Below, in pieces: positions 1 through 9,824 of a stretch of DNA of 35,134 bases. Position 1 is the first letter of the stretch. Every line of letters begins with the position of its first letter. A model generated the notes under the pieces. It saw only the letters and a list, made by a program, of their open reading frames with translations. It searched no databases and was not told where the DNA came from. The position numbers and the translations under genes are program-made. Origin of the DNA: Candidatus Onthoplasma faecigallinarum (GTDB lineage: Bacteria; Bacillota; Clostridia; Christensenellales; UBA1242); contig DVMB01000071.1 of assembly GCA_018715225.1 (NCBI GenBank), positions 1-35,134 of the forward strand. Direction: 5' to 3'.

Positions 1-1
1 T

Positions 2-1417
2 GGCATCATGGGCGGAATAGAGAGCGGAACATATCCTGACACAAAAAATGTATTGTTAGAAAGTGCCAATTTCTATTACGCCAACATTCGACGCAGTTCG
101 CACGCTCTCGGGCTAAGCAGTGATAGTAGCATACGTTACGCAAAAGGAGTGAATGTTGAAAATACCGATATTGGTTTGAAACGTGCTTTGAATATAATCA
201 CAAAATTAAAAGCGGGAAATATCTCAAACGTCATTGTCGATAAAAACAATGGTCTACCTAAACCTCGCACAATCAAAAGCAATATTGTGAGGATCAACGA
301 ACGTCTTGGTCTAAATATAGAGACTGATGTCATGGTAGATATATTGAATCGTTTGGATATAAAGACACATGTAGAGGGCGACAGCCTTGTGTCCACCCCA
401 CCAGCAAACAGGACTGACCTAGAGAGAGATTGCGATATATGCGAAGAAATAGGGCGAATCTACGGGCTAGATAAAATTTCTCAAGACGCTTCAACTTCCA
501 GCGACTTTTCTACCGTGGGCGAATTGACTGTTGAGCAGAAGAATATAAATAAGTTAAAAACTATGTCCGCCTATACTGGATACAATGAAATAATGACATG
601 GCAATTTGGTTCGCCAAAAACTATAACAAATGCAGGATTAGATCCAGACAAACATATAAAGATACTGAATCCTATCGGTCAAGATTATAGCGTGGTTCGT
701 ACTAGCCTAATTCCAGCCATGCTCAACACCATATCGTTTAACCTAAAACAAGGGAACAAAGATTTAAAACTATTTGAACTAGCACGAGTATTCATTGCTA
801 AACAATTACCTTTGACCGAACTACCTGATGAGCATAGTAATCTCTGCCTTAGTCTAACTGGAGATTATGATTTCTACAAATTGAAAAACGATTTGAACAA
901 AATCATGTCAAGTATTGGTGTTCATCTAGATTATAGACAAGCGAAAATTCCACAAATGCACCCAGGAATCTGTGCAGAAATATTGTTATACAATAGACCT
1001 GTAGGATATATTGGAGAAGTTCATCCAAATATTTTGAGCAACTTTGAGATATCTCAAAAAGTGTACATTGCGGAAATCAATCTGTCTAACGCAATAATTA
1101 GACTTAACGATAGACACACCGGCAACGCTCCAGAAAAATTACCTTATATCACTCGAGACCTTGCCTTTGTGCTAGACAAAGATGTCCCAGCAAACAAAAT
1201 CATAGAAGTTGCGTTAAAAGCAAACAGATCGAGTGTTGTCGCTTGTAAAATATTTGATGTCTACACATCAAAAAGCATTGGCGGAAACAAAAAGAGTGTG
1301 GCAATCACACTCTCAATAAAACAGGGTGAAAAACCTCTAAATGAAGCAGAGATCGCACCTATAGTTGATTCAGTTTTGCAGGCTGAAATCAAAAACTTTG
1401 ATGCAAAACTTAGATAG
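2..1417 (+). CDS. pheT: Phenylalanyl-tRNA synthetase beta subunit, C-terminal part (5' end outside the window)
   Basis: Frame open to the window edge (G-I-MGGIESGTYPDTKNVLLESANF...SSDSSIRYAKGVN, B3/4 region), B5-like middle, C-terminal FDX-ACB-like region (KLPYITRDLAFVLDKDVPANKI). Confidence 0.93.
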   Translation, partial: GIMGGIESGTYPDTKNVLLESANFYYANIRRSSHALGLSSDSSIRYAKGVNVENTDIGLKRALNIITKLKAGNISNVIVDKNNGLPKPRTIKSNIVRINERLGLNIETDVMVDILNRLDIKTHVEGDSLVSTPPANRTDLERDCDICEEIGRIYGLDKISQDASTSSDFSTVGELTVEQKNINKLKTMSAYTGYNEIMTWQFGSPKTITNAGLDPDKHIKILNPIGQDYSVVRTSLIPAMLNTISFNLKQGNKDLKLFELARVFIAKQLPLTELPDEHSNLCLSLTGDYDFYKLKNDLNKIMSSIGVHLDYRQAKIPQMHPGICAEILLYNRPVGYIGEVHPNILSNFEISQKVYIAEINLSNAIIRLNDRHTGNAPEKLPYITRDLAFVLDKDVPANKIIEVALKANRSSVVACKIFDVYTSKSIGGNKKSVAITLSIKQGEKPLNEAEIAPIVDSVLQAEIKNFDAKLR

Positions 1418-1423
1418 ACCAAA

Positions 1424-2656
1424 TTAATTCTCACTTTTTACCTTGATGTCAATATTAAATTTGATGCCATCAAGGTAATTTTTTTCGCCCACTGTACTCA
1501 AATACTCTTCAAATTGCTTATTTTTTAGATTATAAAAATGTTTATAAATACTTAACAAATCTACATCATTTGAAACACAAAACGAGATTGCGTCCAACAT
1601 GTCGAGTTGCACCTTTTCTTTTATCTTTTCCACAACTGCATCAGTCAAAAAGTCTTGTTCCCTACCTAACAGATTTTTATTAATCTCGTCTTCTATGATC
1701 TCATCTATAAATACAGTTAATCCCACTTCTGCATTGTAAACTGGCACACCGTTTTCAAATTTCGGTTTTATTTTAGTATCCTTTTTCAATATATTTAAAA
1801 CAATCTTGGCGTCATTATAAATATGGTCAGTTACATTTTCTATGACGATGCTACCTTTCTGTGCATCGTTTATAAATAGATTTATTTTCTTGACCATATC
1901 TGGAGTAATGTCCATGTATTTTTTACCCTCTTTAAATACAGAAATTGTCCCATCGTTCACAAGAAATTTTTTATTTTCCTCTCCATCTCCTGTTGTAGTC
2001 ATGTTTGAATTTGAACCTGAATCAGTGTTCGCCACCTCTATTGAATTATAGTCCTCTTCTGTCTCCATTTTGATTTTGGGCATGATGCCTAGCGGAACTT
2101 TGTTGTAATAACCTATATAAAAGGTCTCTATATTGCTATCTTGAGAAAGAATATATCGCTTGTCAAAATTTATGATTTCATCTAAATTTAGGGACTTTTC
2201 TAAACTTAAGTTAGATATCGCTTGGGCAAACTCGACAATCTCTCCTGTAAAATTTATAAGAATTGCGTTTCGTCCAACCTTTTTTGCCCTCGTCATATAA
2301 TCGAGTGCTTGCATCACTCCCTCTTCACAAAGTTCGTCGCCCAGTGCCATGATTCCACATTGAGCAAAACCCATCTCTTTTCCTATCGCTAAAGATACGC
2401 TATCCACTGCCGAGCCCAGCGTATCCCCCTCGCCTGAAAACACCTGATAGTTGGCTTTTTTGTCTTGAGAAGGAGTTAGAACAGTTACTGCCACTTTGAT
2501 TTTATCCTCCACTTTGTCCACACACAACATTGTAACGATCGCATCAGTCTGGCTCATCGCCGGCTCGTTGACGGTAGGAAGGGTAAAAATCAAAACTATG
2601 ATAGACAACCACAACACCAATTTTCTAGGACTGAATAATGTTTTTAATTTTTTCAT
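1424..2656 (-). CDS. gerAC: Ger(x)C-family spore germination protein
   Basis: Third gene of a gerA-type operon; Ger(x)C-like C-terminal half; SD AGGAG upstream of ATG. No lipobox Cys seen. Confidence 0.75.
   Translation of the reverse strand: MKKLKTLFSPRKLVLWLSIIVLIFTLPTVNEPAMSQTDAIVTMLCVDKVEDKIKVAVTVLTPSQDKKANYQVFSGEGDTLGSAVDSVSLAIGKEMGFAQCGIMALGDELCEEGVMQALDYMTRAKKVGRNAILINFTGEIVEFAQAISNLSLEKSLNLDEIINFDKRYILSQDSNIETFYIGYYNKVPLGIMPKIKMETEEDYNSIEVANTDSGSNSNMTTTGDGEENKKFLVNDGTISVFKEGKKYMDITPDMVKKINLFINDAQKGSIVIENVTDHIYNDAKIVLNILKKDTKIKPKFENGVPVYNAEVGLTVFIDEIIEDEINKNLLGREQDFLTDAVVEKIKEKVQLDMLDAISFCVSNDVDLLSIYKHFYNLKNKQFEEYLSTVGEKNYLDGIKFNIDIKVKSEN
1438..1485 (+). terminator. Intrinsic terminator for pheT, inside the 3' coding end of the convergent gerAC
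   Basis: Perfect 11-bp inverted repeat TTACCTTGATG (1438-1448) / CATCAAGGTAA (1468-1478) followed by TTTTTTT (1479-1485). Confidence 0.65.
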
Positions 2657-3752
2657 CTGTCTTCTCTCCTTGTTTAATATTCTTCCTTCTATTCTTTACC
2701 GCATAACCAATCAACAACAAGAAAGGTACAATATATTGTGAAACTAACGTGATGATTGAAGCAAAATGGGTAAAGAAAACTTTTTCTAGTCCTATTGTAT
2801 TTTCTCCAATCAAACTCCAAAGGAACAAATAAATCAACACTATCAATATCGATAAGGTATTTCCTTTTATATTAAATAACATTTTTAGACCTTGGACAAT
2901 ACAATAACAATACAACGCCAACTGAACTGCCTGTGCCACTATCCACAATGACACCACCAGCCAAGACAGTTCATTGATGCTAGATTGCCCACTCGTAAAT
3001 TGGCTTATATCGCTGATGCAATAATTATGTGTAGGGCTGGTTACCTCAAAAAGTCCATAAAAAACAAAATACAAAAATTGCACCAAAAGGATAGCAAAAA
3101 TTATATATTTGACCATTTGACTTTTCTTTTCCTTAGAAAAATCAACCTTCCCAAACAGCATCAACAAAAAGGTAGCCGAACCGAACCAACTCAAATGCAC
3201 ATAAGCACTTTCAAATAACGGTAAAACTCCATCATGGAACATAGGTAAATACGACAGAATGTCGACCCCTGCAATCGCCTTAAGCCCAATATAGATGACC
3301 CCCACAACTATTGCCCAGCATATCATTTCGCTGACACGAGCGATGTTCCTTATCCCTTTGTATACCATGAATCCTACCAATATAATCAATGGCAGGACAA
3401 AAACTACCCAGTTGAATTCTGTATACAGATTTTCCACGACAAAAAATTCTAGACCCTTTGAGATGTTTGCCGATACGAGTGCATATTTGATAATCAGTAC
3501 GATCAATATGATTTTGCTCAAAACTGGACCTAGACATTCACGCATAAATTCGTATAGATTTTTTTGCCCACTTTTTTTCATGAGGTCAAGTATCAAAAAG
3601 ACATATAGTCCATCTACTATCATCAAGACCAAAGCCACTAAATAACTCATGTTCCCGCTAATAACATACATCAAACTTGGCAGAGCCAAAAATTTTAAAG
3701 CAATGAAGCTCATGAAAACCATAATGGAGAGTTGTCTATAATTAATCTTCAT
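2625..3752 (-). CDS. gerAB: GerAB-family spore germination permease
   Basis: About 10 hydrophobic segments, GerAB-like sequence (YLVALVLMIVDGLYVFLILDLMKKSG), overlaps gerAA and gerAC. Confidence 0.85.
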   Translation of the reverse strand: MKINYRQLSIMVFMSFIALKFLALPSLMYVISGNMSYLVALVLMIVDGLYVFLILDLMKKSGQKNLYEFMRECLGPVLSKIILIVLIIKYALVSANISKGLEFFVVENLYTEFNWVVFVLPLIILVGFMVYKGIRNIARVSEMICWAIVVGVIYIGLKAIAGVDILSYLPMFHDGVLPLFESAYVHLSWFGSATFLLMLFGKVDFSKEKKSQMVKYIIFAILLVQFLYFVFYGLFEVTSPTHNYCISDISQFTSGQSSINELSWLVVSLWIVAQAVQLALYCYCIVQGLKMLFNIKGNTLSILIVLIYLFLWSLIGENTIGLEKVFFTHFASIITLVSQYIVPFLLLIGYAVKNRRKNIKQGEKTDEKIKNIIQS

Positions 3753-5196
3753 CTTCGCCTCTCCTGATTGAATGTTTTCGATTGTTGGCTATTGATTTTG
3801 GCCTAAGTTTCATCTCCTTTATCGTCTTTCGCATAAAGGTATCCTTTTGGTCCTCTGGAATATATGGTGCGGTCGGTGCTAGATACGCACTTTTGTAACT
3901 GTCAAAACTGGACAAGTACGATACAACAAACACGCAGAACAAAAGCACTCCATATAGCCCTAAACATGCCCCAATTATGACCGCACACAATCTCAAAATG
4001 CTGAATTGAGCAGCCTGACCTGGAATGATATAGAACGCTATGCCCGACAGCGCCACGATCATAACGGCGGGAGGGCTGACTAGCCCCGCATTGACTGCTG
4101 TCTCGCCTAGGATCAATGCCCCCACAATAGACATAGCCATGCCAAAATATTGTGGCATACGTAAATTCGCTTCATACAATATTTCAAACAGCAAGATTAC
4201 AAACAAGATTTCCACAAACGGAGAAAATGGTATGCCTTGCGTCGTATTCATGATTGTAATCAAAAATTCTGTTGGCAAGATCTTGTAATGATATTTTTCT
4301 AGAGCGATATATAACCCCGGTAATAGTACCGCTAGAATGACGCCCACAAATCGCAGCACTCTAACAAATGCCACTCTAATAGGTTGGCTATAATAATCAT
4401 CGCTATTTTGCAGTTCTTCCAGCAACGTAAATGGCAGGGTCAGTACAATAGGACTCCCGTCCACCATGATACCTACTCGTCCTTCCAGCATTTTGCCCAC
4501 CAAAATATCTGGTTTTTCCACATCGCCAATCTGTTTGAACAAAGAATGAGTGTTTCTCTGTAGATACGAAACTAAATAATGGCTATCTATTATGCCATCT
4601 ATTTTTATTTTCTCTAGTCTCTTGGTAATGTCTTTTACCACACTTTTATCAGCAAGAGAATCAAAATAGACTATAGCGATTTGTGTCTTCGTGAGTTTGC
4701 CTATCTCCATCATTTTGACAACGAAATCTGCTGACTTTACCCTCCTACGTATTAGTGCCAAATTGTATTTTATGCTTTCGTTGAAACCTTCTCGAGGTCC
4801 TTTTATTACCACACTTGTAGGAGGTTCTTCCACCGAACGTACTGTAATTTTTTCTAGATCGCACCCCAGTATTAAATCTGCTCCGTCTACTAACAACAAA
4901 GTGTTGCCTGCAAGCATCTTGTCTATGGCGGTTTGCAGATCAGCACACTCAGTTACTTCTTGGTTTGCCAACACTTTTTCTTTCAATGTAGTAAGGGCAT
5001 CTTGCCCTTTTTCAAACGGATAACTGAGCATTGGAGATAGTATCGTGTTGTTCAGCAACAGATTGTCTGTGATTGGAGCAAAATAACAAATTGATACCTG
5101 CGTGCCAAAAAACTGCATGGTTCGTGTCTTTAAATCACTACTTTCATGCAGTTTTGTCTTTATCTCATTTAGTGTTTTTACTGCATCGACTTTCAT
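3742..5196 (-). CDS. gerAA: GerAA-family spore germination protein
   Basis: GerA hallmarks VIKGPREGFNESIKYNLALIRRRVKS, EGRVGIMVDGSPIVLTLPF, C-terminal TM block. Confidence 0.92.
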   Translation of the reverse strand: MKVDAVKTLNEIKTKLHESSDLKTRTMQFFGTQVSICYFAPITDNLLLNNTILSPMLSYPFEKGQDALTTLKEKVLANQEVTECADLQTAIDKMLAGNTLLLVDGADLILGCDLEKITVRSVEEPPTSVVIKGPREGFNESIKYNLALIRRRVKSADFVVKMMEIGKLTKTQIAIVYFDSLADKSVVKDITKRLEKIKIDGIIDSHYLVSYLQRNTHSLFKQIGDVEKPDILVGKMLEGRVGIMVDGSPIVLTLPFTLLEELQNSDDYYSQPIRVAFVRVLRFVGVILAVLLPGLYIALEKYHYKILPTEFLITIMNTTQGIPFSPFVEILFVILLFEILYEANLRMPQYFGMAMSIVGALILGETAVNAGLVSPPAVMIVALSGIAFYIIPGQAAQFSILRLCAVIIGACLGLYGVLLFCVFVVSYLSSFDSYKSAYLAPTAPYIPEDQKDTFMRKTIKEMKLRPKSIANNRKHSIRRGEDED

Positions 5197-5230
5197 TAAG
5201 TGTAGTTTAACTAATCGTCGAAAATTTATA

Positions 5231-8200
5231 CTAACTAAATTCTAATGTGAATATATATGTGGTCATTTCATTCACTGTATCGTACAGGTTGATGACGTCG
5301 ACATTCACATTCTCATAAATTGAATTGCTGTAGTAAGAATTTATGTCGGCAACAATCGTTTCAATCGTAGAGTTAGAAGGTAGAGAGGTATTCCCCATCA
5401 TAGCACTTCTGCTGACCCTAAATTCGAAACTGCTCCTATTTGATTCGTTCACCAACAATTGATTGTATTTAGCATACAGAACTGCGTTCATGACGTATGC
5501 TTGTAATTGACTATAGCCTTGGGTTCGGTCGTATATTTGATATGTAACCTGACCATTTTCAATATATTCTTTCATATAAGTGAAGTCATCTATATCGCTT
5601 CCTGCTCCGCTGATAGTAGCGTTGATTTCATCTACTGTCATGCCAAAGGTTGCGTTTGCATAATAATCATATGTCGTGTTGCTGACTGGAAGATTGACCA
5701 AATTGCTCTCTAATAAATTTAGATGTTCGCTTAAGAAACTGTCTGTAACTAAGAAATACAAGTGCGAGGACATACCATAGCAATCTCTAAAATTATAAGG
5801 AACATAATAGTTGTCCGAATAAGTCAAATCTAATGAATACCATATTCGTGCATTGTTGTTGTCGGTAACGTCTAGATAGACTTTGTTCCAACTGTGATCT
5901 ATGCTGACATTATCGCCATTCAAGACGTAGGTATATGTCCCGTTGACTTTCCTCGTCTCTATTCCCTCTATTGCACATAGTAGAGTGAAGGCTTTTGAAT
6001 ATGCTTCTGCTGTCGCATTCCTGTTGCCGAGATAAAATTCGCCGTCATGTCCGCCCACTGCACTATTGTTCAAATCATAGAAAATACCTTCTATATAAAA
6101 TTCTTTCCTTAATCCATAATCAGCGACCGTTCCTTCCACTATTGATCCACCAGAAGTGGTCCTGTTCGCATAGTAGTTCAAATTGTATGCATATTCCAAC
6201 CAATCGAATATCGCAGTAACTTTTTCTAAATCTGTCATATTGTTGTTGATAATCGCAACCAAGACAGATTTTGCGTTGGCATACACCTGCTCTGCCACTG
6301 CACTATCCCCAACAAATCTTGGTTTTCTGCCGTATTGTACCGCCATCAATAATTGTTCGGTAGTGGTTACGTCCATCTCAGGTAGAGAATCTATCGCAAA
6401 ACTTGTAGTCGTGTTTCTCCTAGAGTAGATGTCCAAATACTGATAGTCATTGCCGTAATCGGTAGCCAGTTGAATATATGTGTTTGGAGTATCCACCTTT
6501 GGCTCATCTAATAGATTTTCATAATATATTTTGAACATTTGACTATTTGTATCGTGTGATACATTGATCTCGCTCAATACATTTAATTCTGGATATAGTT
6601 CAAGAAGTTTTTCACATAGATAACTAAAAATCGTACTTTCACTGGATGATTCAAGATGACCCAACCAAACATCATCGCCCGCAAAATTATATAATACTGA
6701 ATCGGTCGCTTCTTGAGCCAAACGCTCTAACGCCTCTACCACACTCTCTCCTTCATTTAGACGCAGATACATGCTGAGCATGTGTTCATCATCTACTCCA
6801 AATAGATAATGATACCACAACAAGTTCATTAAGTCGTTCACATCGTCAATGGCAAAATCATAATAACTTCCATACATATACACCGAATATCTCTCAAAAT
6901 CATGTTGAATGGTGTATGTGTAGTAGATAGACCAGTCATCACTGAATGGACTAGAGGTATATTCCATAGCGTTGTTCCCGGTAGAATTTACCATTGATTT
7001 TATGGATACTAAATAGTTTCCTTCTACCGTAATACTATCGTTGATGTTGTACATATCCGTGTCATACGCATGATATTCATCTATTTCGCCATTAGGATCA
7101 GTAACTCTAATGATATAATAATCAGCATGGTCGTCCCCCGTCCATGTAACCAAGAATTCGTCTGCAGAATTATTGGCATATCGTATATCTGTCGGGGTGT
7201 TTAATGTCGTCAATTTATTTAGTACTGCATATGTGCTTGATTCGTCCGAATCTCCATAATAACTATTTTTAGGAGCCAGAGCCGTAACATAAATATAATA
7301 TTCTCCCGCCTGACGAACATATTCTGTAATATCGGTCGATTGTATAACCTCGAACGGATTTTGTAGCCCTAAATCGTATAGATAATCTGTATAAGTGCCA
7401 TCATTGATCTTGACAATTCGCACTCTGTATGAAGCCGCATTGTCCTGCATGTCAAAAGACAACGTATAGATACCATCATTCTCTGCAACTCGTATGTTGG
7501 TCACCTGATTCAACTGCATTGTTAGGACAAATTCGTATGTGGCGTAACTGCTTGGCTTGACGCTTTCGCTATCGCTTGGCAAGGCTCTAACCATAATCGT
7601 ATAACTATTGGCAGATGATACGTAATTCGTGATGTCTACTTCATATAAATTTAAGCCAAAAGTAGCAGGGACATTGATTGTATTGAAGTTTACCATCACT
7701 TCGTATCTTGAGGCAAATTCTACCCCATAAAAACATAGATAATAATATGTCCTTCCATTTATTACCCTTCGAACGACTGGAGCGGGCTCATTGCTATCAT
7801 TTCTCAAAAATTCTGGAGTCGACAACACTCTTTGATGAGAGACTACCAACGAGCCTAGACTCGTCAACGCACTATTTGTGTACCCGCTATAAGGTGCTGC
7901 CACCGCCTGAATCTGCACATAATAATCTCTATATTCGCCCTCTTTTATGATGTACTGAGATAAGTCAATCACAGTGGAGGTAAACAATCTATTGATCCTC
8001 ACCGCTTCGGTATTGTCTCTCCCCATCAAGTATACATAATAGCCAATCGCATTATTAACTCCAGTAAAGGTCAACACATATGGTTCGCTATCTTGGAACC
8101 CTTGTCCGCTACCGATTATTGGAGTAGCCAACTGTATGGTATAACTCAATTCTGCTCTCACAGTCTTGATTGCAAAGTCAGCAGATATTATATGTATAGT

Positions 8201-9682
8201 GATATGTTCTATTACGCCATCGTATGCCAACAAATCTATATAGTTAGTTTGTAGCATGACGATATTGTTGTCCAATTCCACAATATATGTAGCACCTGGC
8301 ACTTCCGTCCATTGAACACCATTATTTGATAGAGAAATCTCTATATCTTCATCTATCGTTGAAGAAGTTTTATTCACAAAATTACTAAAAGGACTTGATA
8401 TATATGCCCCTTGTCCTACCGCTTGAACAAACACTACATTATAATCGTCTGGAAGAGTAAAAGTGCTGATATTTTTGTCCAAGGTGTATTTATCAACAAG
8501 ACTATTATTTTCTGTAAATATGTAGAGATTAAATCCACTTGTATTGCTGAGATTTTCTCCCACCCAACTCGCAATATATCTTTGACTCAATTCATCAAAA
8601 TTTACTTCCAAAACAGGAGCCTCTAGTCTAGTTGTGTTTGAATAATATGTAGCAGTTGTAAAATTCGAATCTATATAATATTTTTCTTGTTCATTAGTCG
8701 TAACATAATTTGCCTGTACTCTAAACTCATACTGCTTTAGTTGCGTCAAGTCAAGAGTCGCTCCATTGATCACAACATCTCTAAAGAATACATTAAGATT
8801 GATGTCCACCATATTGTCCGTCATGCTAAGAGATGGCTCGACAGAGTTTAATTCAATGGTCTTGACATACTCGCCTGAGCGAATGGTAATGGCATTGGCG
8901 TTTGGATCTAGCACAGTTATAAGGTGCAATAACTCCTCTCCTCCCACGCTCGTCACGCTATAAATTGATGGCGATGTAGGGGTATCTAGTGGTACTTCAT
9001 TGAAATATACTGTCTTGCTGGTATATCCGCTGTCTGTATAACGGCTGTCATAACTCACTGCATTGACATAAAATTTATAATATCCCGCCCCTGTCAACAA
9101 TGAAGAAAAATCAAATCTATTTGTACTAAACTGATATGATGATATTTCTGTAGAATTCGCTACACTTTCAGCATCGTCTAGGGCAAGGTCGTCATACGGA
9201 GTAACCACTTTTACTAGATAAAAACTAGCATTTTCTACCGCCTCCCAAGTGAGAACTGTACCATTTATCTGCACATTGTTAGGTTTAGACATCTGTATGG
9301 TATGAGTATACGAAATTGTATTTGTATAATCACTTGACCTTTTGCTCTCTCCTCTAGCCTGTACTCGTATACTATAACTTTCTCCCAAAACAAAAATCTT
9401 TGACGCATCGTATTGCAGGTAATTTATACCATTGTATGTATATAGATCAACGAAATTGCTCTCTAGCGGAAAGACATTTAATTCCACATCGTTAATCGCT
9501 ATTGTATAATAATCTTCGCTCTCATCCTCATTTGAACTGCGTTCAAAAGTGATGAGTCCGCCCGTCTCTACAGTCAAATTGTTTGGAGTCTCAAGAGTCT
9601 GCCTGTTGAAATTGGAACACCCCGTAATCAAAAAAGGCAACACCAAACATATAGATAAAACTAAAATTTTAAATTTTTTCAT
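5231..9682 (-). CDS. Giant lipoprotein (1483 aa) with tandem fibronectin-III-like domains and a C-terminal transglutaminase-like domain
   Basis: Lipobox LVLPFLITGC; repeated FnIII-like units (LDTPTSPSI..., LSTPEFLRN...); TGc-like ATAEAYSKAFTLLCAIEGIETRKVNG...DHSWNKVYLD...WYSLDLTYSD; SD AGGGG. Confidence 0.8.
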   Translation of the reverse strand: MKKFKILVLSICLVLPFLITGCSNFNRQTLETPNNLTVETGGLITFERSSNEDESEDYYTIAINDVELNVFPLESNFVDLYTYNGINYLQYDASKIFVLGESYSIRVQARGESKRSSDYTNTISYTHTIQMSKPNNVQINGTVLTWEAVENASFYLVKVVTPYDDLALDDAESVANSTEISSYQFSTNRFDFSSLLTGAGYYKFYVNAVSYDSRYTDSGYTSKTVYFNEVPLDTPTSPSIYSVTSVGGEELLHLITVLDPNANAITIRSGEYVKTIELNSVEPSLSMTDNMVDINLNVFFRDVVINGATLDLTQLKQYEFRVQANYVTTNEQEKYYIDSNFTTATYYSNTTRLEAPVLEVNFDELSQRYIASWVGENLSNTSGFNLYIFTENNSLVDKYTLDKNISTFTLPDDYNVVFVQAVGQGAYISSPFSNFVNKTSSTIDEDIEISLSNNGVQWTEVPGATYIVELDNNIVMLQTNYIDLLAYDGVIEHITIHIISADFAIKTVRAELSYTIQLATPIIGSGQGFQDSEPYVLTFTGVNNAIGYYVYLMGRDNTEAVRINRLFTSTVIDLSQYIIKEGEYRDYYVQIQAVAAPYSGYTNSALTSLGSLVVSHQRVLSTPEFLRNDSNEPAPVVRRVINGRTYYYLCFYGVEFASRYEVMVNFNTINVPATFGLNLYEVDITNYVSSANSYTIMVRALPSDSESVKPSSYATYEFVLTMQLNQVTNIRVAENDGIYTLSFDMQDNAASYRVRIVKINDGTYTDYLYDLGLQNPFEVIQSTDITEYVRQAGEYYIYVTALAPKNSYYGDSDESSTYAVLNKLTTLNTPTDIRYANNSADEFLVTWTGDDHADYYIIRVTDPNGEIDEYHAYDTDMYNINDSITVEGNYLVSIKSMVNSTGNNAMEYTSSPFSDDWSIYYTYTIQHDFERYSVYMYGSYYDFAIDDVNDLMNLLWYHYLFGVDDEHMLSMYLRLNEGESVVEALERLAQEATDSVLYNFAGDDVWLGHLESSSESTIFSYLCEKLLELYPELNVLSEINVSHDTNSQMFKIYYENLLDEPKVDTPNTYIQLATDYGNDYQYLDIYSRRNTTTSFAIDSLPEMDVTTTEQLLMAVQYGRKPRFVGDSAVAEQVYANAKSVLVAIINNNMTDLEKVTAIFDWLEYAYNLNYYANRTTSGGSIVEGTVADYGLRKEFYIEGIFYDLNNSAVGGHDGEFYLGNRNATAEAYSKAFTLLCAIEGIETRKVNGTYTYVLNGDNVSIDHSWNKVYLDVTDNNNARIWYSLDLTYSDNYYVPYNFRDCYGMSSHLYFLVTDSFLSEHLNLLESNLVNLPVSNTTYDYYANATFGMTVDEINATISGAGSDIDDFTYMKEYIENGQVTYQIYDRTQGYSQLQAYVMNAVLYAKYNQLLVNESNRSSFEFRVSRSAMMGNTSLPSNSTIETIVADINSYYSNSIYENVNVDVINLYDTVNEMTTYIFTLEFS

Positions 9683-9690
9683 ATTACCCC

Positions 9691-9739
9691 TAATAATCTA
9701 TTTAGATTATTATACCCAAATAATCGTCATAAATCAAAT
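9691..9739 (-). promoter_or_regulatory. Putative sigma-A promoter plus dyad for the giant lipoprotein
   Basis: Minus strand TTGATT-N17-TATAAT (-10 at 9714-9709); perfect 10-bp dyad TAATAATCTA-TT-TAGATTATTA (9691-9712) across the predicted TSS. Confidence 0.45.
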
Positions 9740-9824
9740 AATTTAGACAAAATATATTTTTTATATTATTTTTAAGAATATCATATTCAGTGAATTTACA
9801 CATAAATTATTTTTAGAGGTAAAT

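Noticed and set aside
3280-3537. 85-aa minus-strand ORF
   Set aside because: Alternate frame inside gerAB; no independent support.
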